Source of the DNA: Ctena decussata
Taxonomy: Eukaryota; Mollusca; Bivalvia; Lucinida; Lucinidae
NCBI GenBank assembly: GCA_963989385.1
Contig: OZ022506.1
Location: forward strand, 7,791,415-7,855,414
Reading direction: 5' to 3'
Length of the DNA stretch: 64,000 nucleotides
Shown: piece by piece, positions 54,610 through 64,000 of the stretch
How positions within the stretch are numbered: the stretch's first letter is position 1
Layout of the letters: each line of letters begins with the position of its first letter
The notes under the pieces: model-generated
What the model was told of the DNA's origin: nothing
Seen by the model: only the letters and a program-made list of their open reading frames with translations
Database searches by the model: none
Position numbers and translations under genes: made by a program

Positions 54610-56726
54610 TAGTCCCTAGCAAGAGAAGTAAACTTAGTAACTGAATCCTCAGCGGCAGAAATAAGGGAATCTTCCAGGGAGTTCCAATCTCAAATAGTCT
54701 TGGGAAAGAAACTGCACTTGTAAAGGTCAGTCCTAGTCAATGGGGTGTGAAATGTAAAGGAATGACGCTTCCTGGTACGCCTGCTAGGGAGAACGAAGTC
54801 ATTTAAAGGTATACTGGCTGCATCCTCGCGACCTTTGTAAACCATTGTGAGTTTATCTTTCTTTCTCTTTTTCAGAGATTTCCACTTTAGTTACTCCAGA
54901 ATGCCAGTCAAACTCCAAATTTCATATGAGTAATCGCCTGTTAAAAAACCAAGCCGGCTTTTTCTGCTCCTTCTCAAGTTCATCTTGAGGAATGATGATT
55001 TGGCAGTCTCAAACTTAACTGCCATACTCCAGGACTGGACGCACCAGTCCTTTGTTTGCTGACTTTTTACCGTTCTGTGGAAATGTTGCAAATTTACGTC
55101 TAAGAAAACCATGGGTGCCGTTAGCCTTTGTGCAATGTATTGCTGACATGTTCCATTTGAAATCATTGGTAATGAGTATGCCAAGATACTTGATATTCTC
55201 TACGTTTGTCTCCTGCTCATACCTTGGTATTCGCGTCCAGTGTTAAAAGAGGTACACATTTTCCTTCTGTCTGTTGACCAAAGGAAGATAGCACCGATCA
55301 TCCAAGACGCAGAAACGCAGCCAGGAAAGCTAAGGGATTTCCGGTATGCTTAGGCTTCCTTTGAATTGACCCCATTTTTCACAACAAGAATCTAAGCTTT
55401 TATATTGCATTTATATGTACAGCATAAAAATGTAACATACAATGACAATCCCAATTGTTCCAACTGAGATCTATCATGGCGATCAAGTTCACAATCAAAA
55501 GAACTGCTCACTTAAATCAAAGTGAACGATACTTTTGAAATAAGAGCTCACCTGCTACTACAGATATACTGTGGAAACCTGATAAAACCTATTCCAAGTT
55601 CGAAGTTGTATTGAGAAAAATGATTGTGTTTGTCGACGAACCTGGAACCGGTATAAAAATATCCCCTCTACAGGACGGGTCTCTCAACTTATACAAACTC
55701 AATAACAACTTACCACTTTTACGTAAGGCAGTTCCTGTCATCACTTGATTTGTTACACCGTAATCGAGTACATTCCCCCAAAGATATAGAAAGCAGTAAT
55801 CTTTTTTCATCAGTTACCCTGCAGTTTGCTTATATTGCATTTGACTGACTGGAATCTCATGCACAAATTCCTTGCCCAACACCCAAAGGATCTAAGTCCT
55901 CCTAAAGTTTCAAGTTGTTTTCAGCATCTCTGCTTTCACGATAACAAACACAGTCGAGAGCGAAAGTCTTAATTCTAAGTTTTGTTTCGCAAATATTTTA
56001 GCCCAAACCGATTTCGAGTCATTTGCCAGTTCTGACAAAGGCACAAGGGATGTCCTTATGTCATTATGGATGAGAAGCAACACTCCTTTATCATGAAGTC
56101 TTCTGTCCTTCCTAAATACAGCGTATTAACATGTTTCCGGGAACAATTCCGTGGTTGCAATTGAACTGTCGTTTTATGTGTCCTGAAAAGCCGCAACATG
56201 AGGTTGGTGGAAAGCTAATAAATCCCATTTTTTTCCCCAATCACAGCTCATATTTAAACTAACGAGTTTCAATCCCCACCAACAGCCGCTAAAGTTTGTC
56301 TTAATGAACTGTTTGATGAAAGCCGAACATTCTTTTCCTTTGACAGGGATAAAACCAATCATAAAGGTAGAGTCCGTGAAGTTGAAATGGTCACATTTTG
56401 GACAAGTCCTTGTGTATCTACTTGTATCTGTCAATACATTTTCATAATCAGCCTTCGAAATGAATAAGCATTTATTCTGAATCTACAGTTGGCAACCATC
56501 GCACTCAAACTGCCTAATGACTATTGCGAGCGGCACATCTGCACAGGCCACAATCAGCCTTGCAATTGGTGCAATACCAATCATTACTATCAGGTTCTAT
56601 CGTTAACAGCTCGTTATCGCCCAAGATTCGACACTGCGGTCTATGAAGCTTTTTTAAACAATCAACGCATTCAATCAATTTTTCATAGATAGCCAGCACC
56701 ATCGCACGACTCGACCACCCCATCAC
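54610..56726 (-). pseudogene. Decayed LINE: PHD-like/Cys-rich N-terminus, endonuclease pieces, RT C-terminus
   Basis: In minus-strand order: 56726-56514 encodes a Cys-rich PHD-like segment (WYCTNCKADCGLCRCA). 56434-56174 encodes TCPKCDHFNFTDSTF and then LVSLN ... KKWDLLAFHQPHVA, the start of an AP-type endonuclease. About 56130-55940 encodes DKGVLLLIHNDIRTSLVPLS, then SVWAKIFAK. The RT core is missing. 55180-54620 encodes, across frames, KANGTHGFLRRKFATFPQN, KGLVRPVLEYGS and YKGREDAASIPLNDFVLPS, the usual LINE thumb and C-terminus. Stops and frameshifts are numerous. The clade is unassigned; Jockey/CR1-like. Confidence 0.75.
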
Positions 56727-56729
56727 TGT

Positions 56730-57115
56730 GATTTGTGTGAATATTCAATCATAATCATTTAATACATATCCGGAGCAACCAGAAATTACTGGACACCGTT
56801 TAAATGACCACAAAAGCAAAAACCTACCCACCTCACCAGAGTATTTACATAGCACCTTTCTAGCGACAATATATTTAATGTTTATACATTTTAAGAGAAG
56901 TTATAGAATATGTAGAAAGCGCCGACCCAGATCACCTGTGCATTTGCACAGTGCGAACGGCGTATTTTCGGAGTCGCCGGAGGTATGCCTCGAGAGCCAT
57001 ATATTGCAAATGCAAACAGGAAAATCAGTCAACGCAAATGAACGGGATGATTCGATTCTTTCATGCTAGCATAAAATACATGATTTCTCAGTGTCGTGAT
57101 GTCGTGCCTTAAATC
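56730..57115. other. Gene-free stretch
   Basis: The frame at 56878-57069 has no recognised domain. Nothing else seen. Confidence 0.4.
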
Positions 57116-57119
57116 ATTT

Positions 57120-57355
57120 GAGCCGCGACACGACAAAACCAACAAAGTGGTTGTGCGCCCAGCGCAGACTCAGATCAGCCTGGGCATTTGCCCAGTCTGA
57201 TCAGAGTCTTCGCTGTCCGCATGAAGGTGGCTTAGACCCTAAGCTACCCTTTAAGCGCTCAGCAAAGACTCTGATCAGACTGGGCGTATGCCCAGGCTGA
57301 TCTGAGTCTGCGCTGGACGCACAACCACATTGTTGGTTTTCTCGTGTCGCGGCTC
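57120..57355. mobile_element. GAGCCGCG hairpin MITE, copy 4, with ATTT target duplication
   Basis: The best preserved copy. Ends are GAGCCGCGACACGACAAAAC and GGTTTTCTCGTGTCGCGGCT then C. ATTT lies on both sides (57116-57119 and 57356-57359). Inner pairing includes CAGACTCAGATCAGCCTGGG / CCCAGGCTGATCTGAGTCTG and GCCCAGTCTGATCAGAGTCT / AGACTCTGATCAGACTGGGC. Confidence 0.92.
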
Positions 57356-57359
57356 ATTT

Positions 57360-58920
57360 CGCTTTTATATGTTGATGAAATTTTGATTAAATCTTTTCGG
57401 TCGAATGATCGACAGCAAAGCCATAAACGTCACGCTCTAGGTCCGTACAATTGACACTTCCAGGGGGTCATTTGAAAAATAATCTCAGTTTAACTGTAAG
57501 CAAAGAAATTCATGTAATACGTCAAATAAAGCTAAATCTCTGCAGAACTTGACTATGTAAAAAAAATCACCGTTACGGTACATGCATTTTGTAGGAACAG
57601 TAAAGCTATTTGATTTTTAGTCAAAAATCGCATGTCCAGCGTTACAATTTTACAGATGACATGGTTAAAAATAAATACAAATAAACACGTAAGGAATAGG
57701 AAGATGGGTAAGTTTAAAATCTTAAATGCACAATGATTAACTTTATGATCAGCTGTATTTATTTGATATTGTATTTATTAAAAAAATGAGTCTAATAAAG
57801 GTTTTTCAATAATTGTCCCCTTATTGATGAACAGCTTTAAGCAAATTAAATGTGCCAGATTTCTAAGTTACGTGTATCAGTTATCAAAGTCTTAATGAAA
57901 TGCACATTGTAGATTACGAAATAATGCAACTTTCGGTGTTGCGCTCTATATTCAATAAATCAAGACTATTATTTTGATTTCTTATAAAACGGGGATAAAT
58001 ATGTACGCTATATCGCAACTGTCAGAACTGATCATTTGACAGCCATTTTGAAGAAACTGTGACAGAGTATCCGTTTGTAACATATAAGAGATAGGATTGT
58101 AACACAAGAAATACGACGATAAATTGCCTACATGCACATATAGTCCAGATATATCGGACATGCCTCTTCAAACGGTGAGAAATTATAAAAATATCTCACT
58201 ACAATTTTTTTGATGTCGACATCTGATATGAACATGTATTAAGCAGAGTCGATATAGATCACTGTTTGCAGATTCAGAAAGTATTTTGCGGTTAATTTTG
58301 GTAACATGGCGTCCAAAACATTTATCGGTACCATATCGTCTAGATATTTGTTTGTTTCAGTGTTTGCCAAACTTTATGTATGCGAAGTATTTACCTTCTT
58401 TAAGTCAAGATAGCTGTTGATAAAACAATTACGTTTTAAGTCCTATGGCACCTTGTAAACGATTTTAGTCCTTATGACGTACAGACATTCCGTGTATTTT
58501 ATTAGTTTACGTTTACATGTCCAGCCGTTGATATATTTTATACATACTTTACTCAAGAAATCATGAAACATAATTCATCATATACAAGCGACAGGAAACA
58601 CTTTAGTAAAATGAGATATTTTCTTCGTAAACAGCTGCAGATAGTTATAATAATTTTCCAATTTCCTGCAGTCATAACAGTTCCAGAACAACGTTACCAC
58701 GACGTCATTTTGATATATTTATACTTGCCACAGACTTCCCATAGGTAAATCTTTCAGAGCAACTAGCTTTATATGATGAACAAAACTTGATCATGTGACG
58801 TTATCGTCCAGCAACGTCCAAGGTAAAACGATCGTTTTGATTGGTTCGATTGATTCCACGTAATGGGGACGACTGTTTAACATAATGGCTGAGCAAGTCG
58901 TTACTAATTTTTCTCCGACC
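57360..58920. other. Gene-free stretch
   Basis: AT-rich with many short frames. None longer than about 60 codons has a recognisable domain, and no repeat family was identified. Confidence 0.5.
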
Positions 58921-58931
58921 CATATATTTTG

Positions 58932-59165
58932 ATAGCCTAACCTAACTTAACATGAACAAGGCTCAGAGAGGGTCTAAAAATTAAGTGTTAATATAAGAAT
59001 TAAATTTCATTTTTCAGCACTCATCTTGTGAAGAAGCCAGTGGTCGTCGCTAAATTTCTACAAGAAGCACTTCACGCTTCATGGAATTTTAGCTCCGCCC
59101 ACTGGCTCCACCACACGATGAACGCTGAAAAAATCAAATATTAAATCTTAAGTTAGGCATACCTA
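58932..59165. mobile_element. Foldback MITE
   Basis: AACCTAACTTAACATG ... ATTTCATTTTTCAGCACTCA then TCTTGTGAAGAAGCCAGTGG pairs with CCACTGGCTCCACCACACGA then TGAACGCTGAAAAAATC ... TCTTAAGTTAGGCA. The left arm spans about 58936-59055 and the right arm 59090-59160, with imperfect pairing. No coding content. Confidence 0.65.
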
Positions 59166-59169
59166 CTCA

Positions 59170-59575
59170 AATTATGTTTTGGGAGGATACCGAAAGTATG
59201 AATCTGCTAATTGCTACGAGGGTTGTCTTTTATACTACTGGTTTGACGACTGACAGTGTGGTTCCTGGTCGGGAGCAGCATAAGTTGGGTCCACACAGTT
59301 TGTCAGACATGTCTGGTCCAATATCTAGCATGGCGCGATTTAAAATGCAACGTTTAAAACCAGGAATTGGATATGTTGGACTGGAGGGCGGAGGAGAATA
59401 AGTGCTCGTCTTTCATGCAAGGTCTCGATTTTTTGATTCTCACGGGTGGAACATGCTCGATGAATTTCTTCAAACCTATAGATCTATCAGATCAGAAAAG
59501 CCGCACCCAGTTTACCCTGTGCTTCGAAAAAGGACTGCACGTGTAGCCGTGTCGTAACGGTACTTAAAAGTACAA
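59170..59575. other. Gene-free stretch
   Basis: The frame 59174-59401 (75 codons) has no recognised domain. No repeat family identified. Confidence 0.4.
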
Positions 59576-59579
59576 GCTA

Positions 59580-60515
59580 GATTGACATTGATACTGTACT
59601 TCTACATGGTGGCCCATGAGGCTGCAGGCCTTACACTGGCTAAGGTTTTTGATGTCTGTGAAGATATGCGTTAGATTTTGATGATGCTGAAGGCAGTTCT
59701 TGCACGAGGTTCTCCTCTTCGATGGTCTTTACGCCTCTAACCCAACCTTTTCCGTGGGGATTATCTTTAAAGCATTTTCAAGTTGACTTCCTGCGTATCT
59801 TTCCTCGGATGACTGACGAGGCTGACGGATCCGTAGCCATAAATTGGCAGAGCTTGGGTTTGCCTTTGTCAGGAAGTTTAATGATCGGCAATTGAGTCCA
59901 TGAAGTCGGCCATTCTTCTGTTCACCATATTGCTTTGCCAATATTTATTAAAAGTCAACCAGGGTCTCCCTGCCTGCCTAGAAATGTCCTGCAAATATCA
60001 TTTTTTTCAGAGCTGGTATTGCAGTGATTTCAATTTCCTCACGAAGGATCTGCTATGGATTTTTTTTCTAAGTGCTGATTCCAGTCCACTAAACATTTTC
60101 GCCACCACTCTCGTTATTTTATTGCTCTTAGCGATTTTATGCTCATCTGCCGAAAATCCCTTTTTCATCTGTTAGACATTGCTCAGAATCGTTTTGGATA
60201 GTTATGATTTTACCCTGTGTCTTTGAAGTTAGATTCTTCACTAACTGATATTCTCTATTGCTGTTGTTTTCTCTCACGCTGGTTTCTGTCTCCTCACACT
60301 GAACACCTGTCTAATCCTCCTTTGCTTTCTTTATTATCCTGCTGAATCCTTTTGTTAGCTTCCCTTTGTGTTGTCGCTGCCTCTGCTTTAAGCACTTATT
60401 CTTTACATACCTCATCACATTACGTCGGTTAAGATCATTTCTGATGATCCTAGGCTGTTTTTTTCCTGCGCCGCCTCTTCTCAAGTATCTCGCTTTGTGT
60501 GGCAATTACTTCATT
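59580..60515 (-). pseudogene. Decayed LINE fragment, same family as 36530-38480
   Basis: Minus-strand pieces in shifting frames are SRIIKKAKED (about 60315), then REYQLVKNLTSKTQGK and NDSEQCLTDEKGIF. EEIEITAIPALKKM follows, then FMDSIADH / LPDKGKPKLCQ, then GLQPHGPP-type remnants of the motif A region near 59610. Their order matches the linker and early RT of the LINE represented at 36.5 and 38.4 kb. Stops in every frame show a fossil. Confidence 0.65.
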
Positions 60516-60603
60516 GTAGGCGATAACCAATGTCATCATTCCTCAGATCATTGAGAGGTGCAATTTTCTATCTACTGTTGCTTTGAAGGTGCATGCTACA
60601 TCC

Positions 60604-60795
60604 GCCCAGTGGGCACATAACGTTGAACCAACATTGAATCAACGTTGATTCAAGGTCTTGATGTTGTATCAACCAGCTGTTATGGTTTAGCGACACTGAA
60701 GACATAACATACAGAAACGAGTTCTGTCGCAATAAACTCGGTATGGTTACGTTTGTATTCAATGTTGATTAGTAGAATTGTGCCTAGTGGACGAG
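60604..60795. mobile_element. ~190-bp MITE
   Basis: The left end CCCAGTGGGCACATAACGTT and the right end GAATTGTGCCTAGTGGAC are imperfect inverted repeats. Internally AACATTGAATCAACGTTGAT forms a short palindrome. No coding content. Confidence 0.6.
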
Positions 60796-60890
60796 TCCTT
60801 CAGCTTCATGGAGTCAAACTTCAGTCTTCGCTTTATTGGTTTCTGTCTATGCTGTTATCATTACTAGATCATTGGCACTTTCTATACCTG

Positions 60891-61100
60891 AGGTCGTATT
60901 TATAAAACCACTTAAGTCGTTGCTATGCTGTTGCTAAGGCTAAATGTCTATAACGGAGACACCCTACAACTATGAAATTTGCTCGTTTTCAGACTGTTCC
61001 TCCAGAGCAAATTTCATAGTTGTAGGGAATCTCCTTCAAAATTATTTAGCCTTAGCAACAGCATAGCAACCACTTAAGTGGTTTTATAAATACGACCGTT
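60891..61100. mobile_element. Foldback MITE, ~95-bp arms
   Basis: GGTCGTATTTATAAAACC then ACTTAAG and GTTGCTATGCTGTTGCTAAG pair with CTTAGCAACAGCATAGCAAC then CACTTAAGTGGTTTTATAAA and TACGACC. The inner arms CCTACAACTATGAAATTTGC and GCAAATTTCATAGTTGTAGG are exact. The loop is about 20 bp. No target duplication is evident. Confidence 0.85.
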
Positions 61101-61690
61101 TAGACCTTACCGCAATACTGAGACTGATGAGAGGGGTCTCTGATTCCTAGGGTGTTCAACCTGCAGATACCTAGTTCTGACAATTACCATAAGTGCCTCC
61201 CAAAAAACATCCAGAAAATAATACGGAGGGGAGCTTGCGGTTTCAAATTATCCTGGGCTCAAAGTCAGTTTCGAAGTAGTAAATGTCGAAATAGACAGTT
61301 GATAAAACAAATGTTGTTTTGGTAAGTAGGTGGTTGGTCTGCTGTTCGTAAACCGACCACTAAATTACAAATGCCAAAGGAGGTTGGGCGCGGGTTGTGG
61401 GCGATGGGTAGCACGTGTGAATTTTATCGGATTTTCCCGTCTAGGGTGAAAATAGTTGCGTAATTTGAGGAGCTACATCCTTTGTCCTTGTCTAAATATG
61501 ATGTAGCTTACCCGAAACAAATTTTTGTAGACGTAAATTTTGTCGTCTGCTTTGTTTGGCGCTTTGAGAGTTAAGCCTAAGAATTTTGTAAGTTCAATAC
61601 ACTTGATATGGAATTCACACAAATCTGAGGCTTAACATGTTTAGTGAAACGGGCTCCTGCAATTGTTCGCTTGAATATTTTCTTTTCTTT
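61101..61690. other. Upstream flank of the pyruvyl transferase-like gene
   Basis: Presumed intron or promoter sequence upstream of the acceptor at 61699. No element was recognised. Confidence 0.4.
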
Positions 61691-61699
61691 AAATTTCAG
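61680..61699 (+). promoter_or_regulatory. Splice acceptor in the 5' UTR
   Basis: TTTTCTTTAAATTTCAG is a clear pyrimidine-rich 3' splice site with AG at 61698-61699, eight bases before the ATG at 61708. It implies at least one upstream non-coding exon. Confidence 0.7.
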
Positions 61700-62988
61700 G
61701 TCCTTGGATGAGGATACAAATATTCATCTTTATATTTCTCGGTCTACTAGCATTGCTTTATTTCTACATCGGACGAATACCGATGTCTAGAAGCCCATTG
61801 GGGAGTTATCTTAAAGACGGACCATATCAGAATGGCACTTGTGTACCCGGCAACCATGTTAACACGTCCGTCAATTTTAGTGTGTCTGATTTCTACAAAG
61901 CAGACTTGGTATCGCAGAACCATCTGAGTAGTAATCTTAGTCGGCTTTTAAAGAGTGAATCAGAAGTTATACTGGAGGCTCAAAGAATTCAGATAAATAT
62001 ATTCAGTAAAGTGATTGGAAAGTACAAGTATGCTATGTTGTTTAACATTGCTGGTTTTGAAAATAAAGGTGACCCGGCGATCGGTGCTGGAGAACTTTTT
62101 CTTCTTCGTAGATTGAATATCGAGCTGGTTTTTCACTCTGAAGATCGTCTTAACAGCAATCAGTCTGTTGACTATGCTCGAAAATTGAGCAAAAAATACT
62201 CAAATGAGACTTTAGTCATACTGATGCATGGCGGGGGTAATTTGTTGTCATATGCGCATCAAGATGTATACCGTGAGCGAATACTCCGTCGATTTATGGA
62301 TTTCGAGGTGGTTATGTTTCCTCAGAGCTTCTGGATATTTACCAAACCCGAACATCAGGAACATTTTAAATCGGTTTACGCCGTTCATCCGAGGCTGACT
62401 TTCTGCTATCGTGATCAGTTTTCTTTTGATCAAGGGTCAAAACTATTTCCTAAAGTGCGGCCACTCCTTGTACCCGACATAGCATTTCAAATCGGAAAAG
62501 TGAATCGTTTCATGCGCCCAATTCATAATATCATGTGGCTCCAAAGAAGCGACGAAGAGTCCCCACATTATAAGATTCCGGACGCCGCCGCCAGGCACGA
62601 TGCTATTGTTTCTGACTGGTTACATGGATGGAACACCCCGAGAGACAAACGAACGTTAGAAAATATATTTCTGATTACAGCAAATGGAATGATGTTCCTG
62701 CAGCGCGGACGTGTGGTTATAACAGACCGCTTACACGGGCATATTTTATCTATTCTCTGCGGAATTCCGCATGTTGTTCTTAATCCTGTAAATAATAAGA
62801 TAGCTCACTATCGAGATACGTGGACTAAGGGACTAGAAAATGTGGAAGTTGCATCTACTCCGCAAGAAGCTCTGGATAAAGCGGTATCATTGTTGAAGAG
62901 ATTAGACGACAAAGTGCCGAAAATTATTACATACCACGATAGTCTCGAATTTAAACCTAATATTATAAAAAATGGATCTAAGACATAA
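61700..62988 (+). CDS. Polysaccharide pyruvyl transferase-domain type II membrane protein (426 aa)
   Basis: Coding starts at ATG 61708, just inside an exon whose acceptor is at 61699, and runs uninterrupted to 62988. Residues 2-21 (RIQIFIFIFLGLLALLYFYI) form a signal anchor. A stem with several sequons follows (NGT, NTS, NFS, NLS). The domain (about 105-375) shows FENKGDPAIGAGELFLLRR, a G-D-x-A-I entry motif, then VILMHGGGNLLS, FPQSFWIF and ITDRLHGHILSILCGIP. These are hallmarks of the PF04230 polysaccharide pyruvyl transferase family, best known from bacterial and yeast cell-surface glycans. A Golgi role in adding pyruvate or a related step is inferred. Substrate and metazoan function are unknown to me. 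AATAAA lies at 63354-63359, after a MITE. Confidence 0.8.
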
Positions 62989-63094
62989 ACTGCTTTTTAA
63001 CACTTCCCTCTTTGACAAAGAGAGAACACAGACAGACTCGGTGGCAGGAGGTGAGAGTTGTGGATTTGTTTCCTTGAGCCTTCTTGGACAATAT

Positions 63095-63330
63095 GAGCCA
63101 CGTCACGAGAAAACAAAAAATGTGGTTGTGTGCCCTGCGCAGACTCAGATCACTCTGGGCATCCACCTAGTCTGGTCAGACTCTTCGCTAAGCGCTTAAA
63201 GGGTAGCTAAGGGTATAAGCTACTTCCATGCGGACAGCGAAGACTCTGATCAGACTGGGCGGATGCCCAAGCTGATCTGAGTCTGCGTTGGGAGCACAAC
63301 CACATTGTTGGTTTTCTCGTGTCGCGGCTC
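63095..63330. mobile_element. GAGCCGCG hairpin MITE, copy 5, in the 3' flank of the pyruvyl transferase-like gene
   Basis: Starts GAGCCACGTCACGAGAAAAC and ends TTTTCTCGTGTCGCGGCTC. Flanks are ATAT and ATAA. It lies between the stop codon (62988) and the candidate AATAAA at 63354, so it may be part of the transcript's 3' UTR. Confidence 0.85.
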
Positions 63331-63353
63331 ATAACGCTATGAGAACTGAACGT

Positions 63354-63359
63354 AATAAA
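63354..63359 (+). terminator. Candidate poly(A) signal AATAAA
   Basis: The first plus-strand AATAAA after the pyruvyl transferase-like stop codon. It is a chance hexamer in AT-rich DNA unless a transcript end confirms it. Confidence 0.4.
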
Positions 63360-63839
63360 TGAACTGTGTAAAGAGGGAAAAAACCCTCTTCAACGTACAA
63401 TGCATTGTACATTTGGTATGGTTTATAATTGGTAGTTTCAAAAACATTCTAATTTATGCAGCTGGTATGTTAAGGTGAATGGGTACACTGTCAGGGAGAG
63501 CAACTCTGTCATATTCATTTTTCCTCCGTTTTCAATGAGAGTCAACACTTAAAGTAAAGGATTTGCTCAAAGGATTTGCTCAAACTGGAGCAAATTCTCT
63601 CCTGTATCAAAATTTCTTTATCTTACATCGGTTTCTTTGCACGGAGAAGCAAACAGGAAGTCACAAAAGATATTCATCTTTAATAAAACGACATAATACT
63701 TGATGTTTACCAAAACGCCAAACAGGTAGTCACGAAGGTCGTTCACCTTTTCTGAAAATGCCAGAAAAACAGTGAACTGTACCCATATACCTTAATGTGA
63801 ATTGAGAAGTAGATCAACTGTAACAATATTACTGTGTAG

Positions 63840-63900
63840 TGGTAAGTTGTAAAGTTGGTCATATCGCAAGCGAGGGGTGCGAGTGATTTTTCTATTTAGA
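63840..63900. repeat. Half of a foldback element related to 9020-9205
   Basis: AACAATATTACTGTGTAGTG, GGTAAGTTGTAAAGTTGGTC and ATATCGCAAGCGAGGGGTGC parallel the arm and centre of the 9-kb foldback (GAATTATTACTCAACAAT, GTCAGTTGTAAA, ATATCACGAGCGCG). The opposite arm is absent. Confidence 0.5.
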
Positions 63901-63901
63901 A

Positions 63902-64000
63902 GTGACAGACCGCCTTCACGGACATATTTTATCTGTTCTCTGTGGAATTGCGGGTGCCTTTCTTAATACTGTAAATAAGATAGCTCACTGTCGAGATACG
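63902..64000 (+). pseudogene. Second, partial pyruvyl transferase-like sequence, cut by window edge
   Basis: The plus strand reads VTDRLHGHILSVLCGIAGAF, then LNTVNKIAHCRDT, open to the last base. It aligns with residues about 336-370 of the complete gene (ITDRLHGHILSILCGIP... KIAHYRDT) with several substitutions and one codon missing. The start is abrupt after a foldback arm. It could be a truncated duplicate or the first part of an exon of a tandem paralogue, which the window cannot decide. Confidence 0.7.

Noticed and set aside
56514..56726. PHD-finger host gene
   Set aside because: The Cys-rich segment is followed on the same strand by LINE endonuclease and RT C-terminal remnants, the layout of a LINE.
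57118..57300. Short frame across the hairpin MITE
   Set aside because: The same frame appears only because of the MITE sequence; no protein family.
1..64000. Bacterial or viral contamination
   Set aside because: Splice sites, SINEs, LINEs and MITEs run throughout; no operons, prokaryotic genes or virus-like genes were recognised.

Overview
The window is eukaryotic nuclear DNA, most likely from a bivalve mollusc (a heterodont clam is my best guess). The evidence is sparse split genes with good splice sites, tRNA-derived SINEs, decayed non-LTR retrotransposons, hairpin MITEs, a mariner fragment, and many tandem arrays beside GTCCGTCC-type runs. No bacterial operon, CRISPR array or rRNA is visible. 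The species call is inference.

Only three host genes are convincing, and all three look like Golgi-type glycan enzymes. (1) 21953-23311, minus: terminal coding exon of a type II membrane protein resembling fucosyltransferases. (2) 42787-43205 joined to 27196-28072, minus: a two-exon GT92-family glycosyltransferase of 431 residues. Its donor and acceptor join in frame across a 14.7-kb intron. (3) 61700-62988, plus: a type II membrane protein with a polysaccharide pyruvyl transferase domain. A second, diverged piece of that domain runs off the right edge (63902-64000).

Region by region. 0.2-2.8 kb: element with inverted TTGCAGC-rich arms and a nested SINE. 2.8-4.4 kb: tandem repeats, including a ~198-bp satellite. 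4.5-5.97 kb: LINE fossil. 7-9.2 kb: SINEs with clear target-site duplications, and a foldback element. 10.65-17.1 kb: a decayed LINE carrying a 2A-like motif, broken by a Penelope-like retroelement and by a small element. 18-21.9 kb: MITE and mosaic duplications. 23.7-26.8 kb: foldback elements. 28-42.8 kb: the GT92 intron, holding a Helentron-like element, a 9.4-kb inverted pair of array-bearing elements, a LINE fragment split by another array-bearing element, and a GATATC minisatellite. 44.2-46 kb: ACGTA-rich repeats, a short array and a SINE. 48.3-52.5 kb: hairpin MITE, a 145-bp array interrupted by a second Penelope-like copy, then a mariner fragment. 54.6-60.8 kb: LINE fragments and MITEs.

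The most notable non-gene signal is a shared architecture in otherwise unrelated repeats. A terminal G/C hairpin is followed by a GTCCGTCC-like run and then a tandem array of ~155-190-bp units. Two of these elements sit in inverted orientation 4.2 kb apart inside the GT92 intron. All family assignments come from motif reading by eye; no database search was run.
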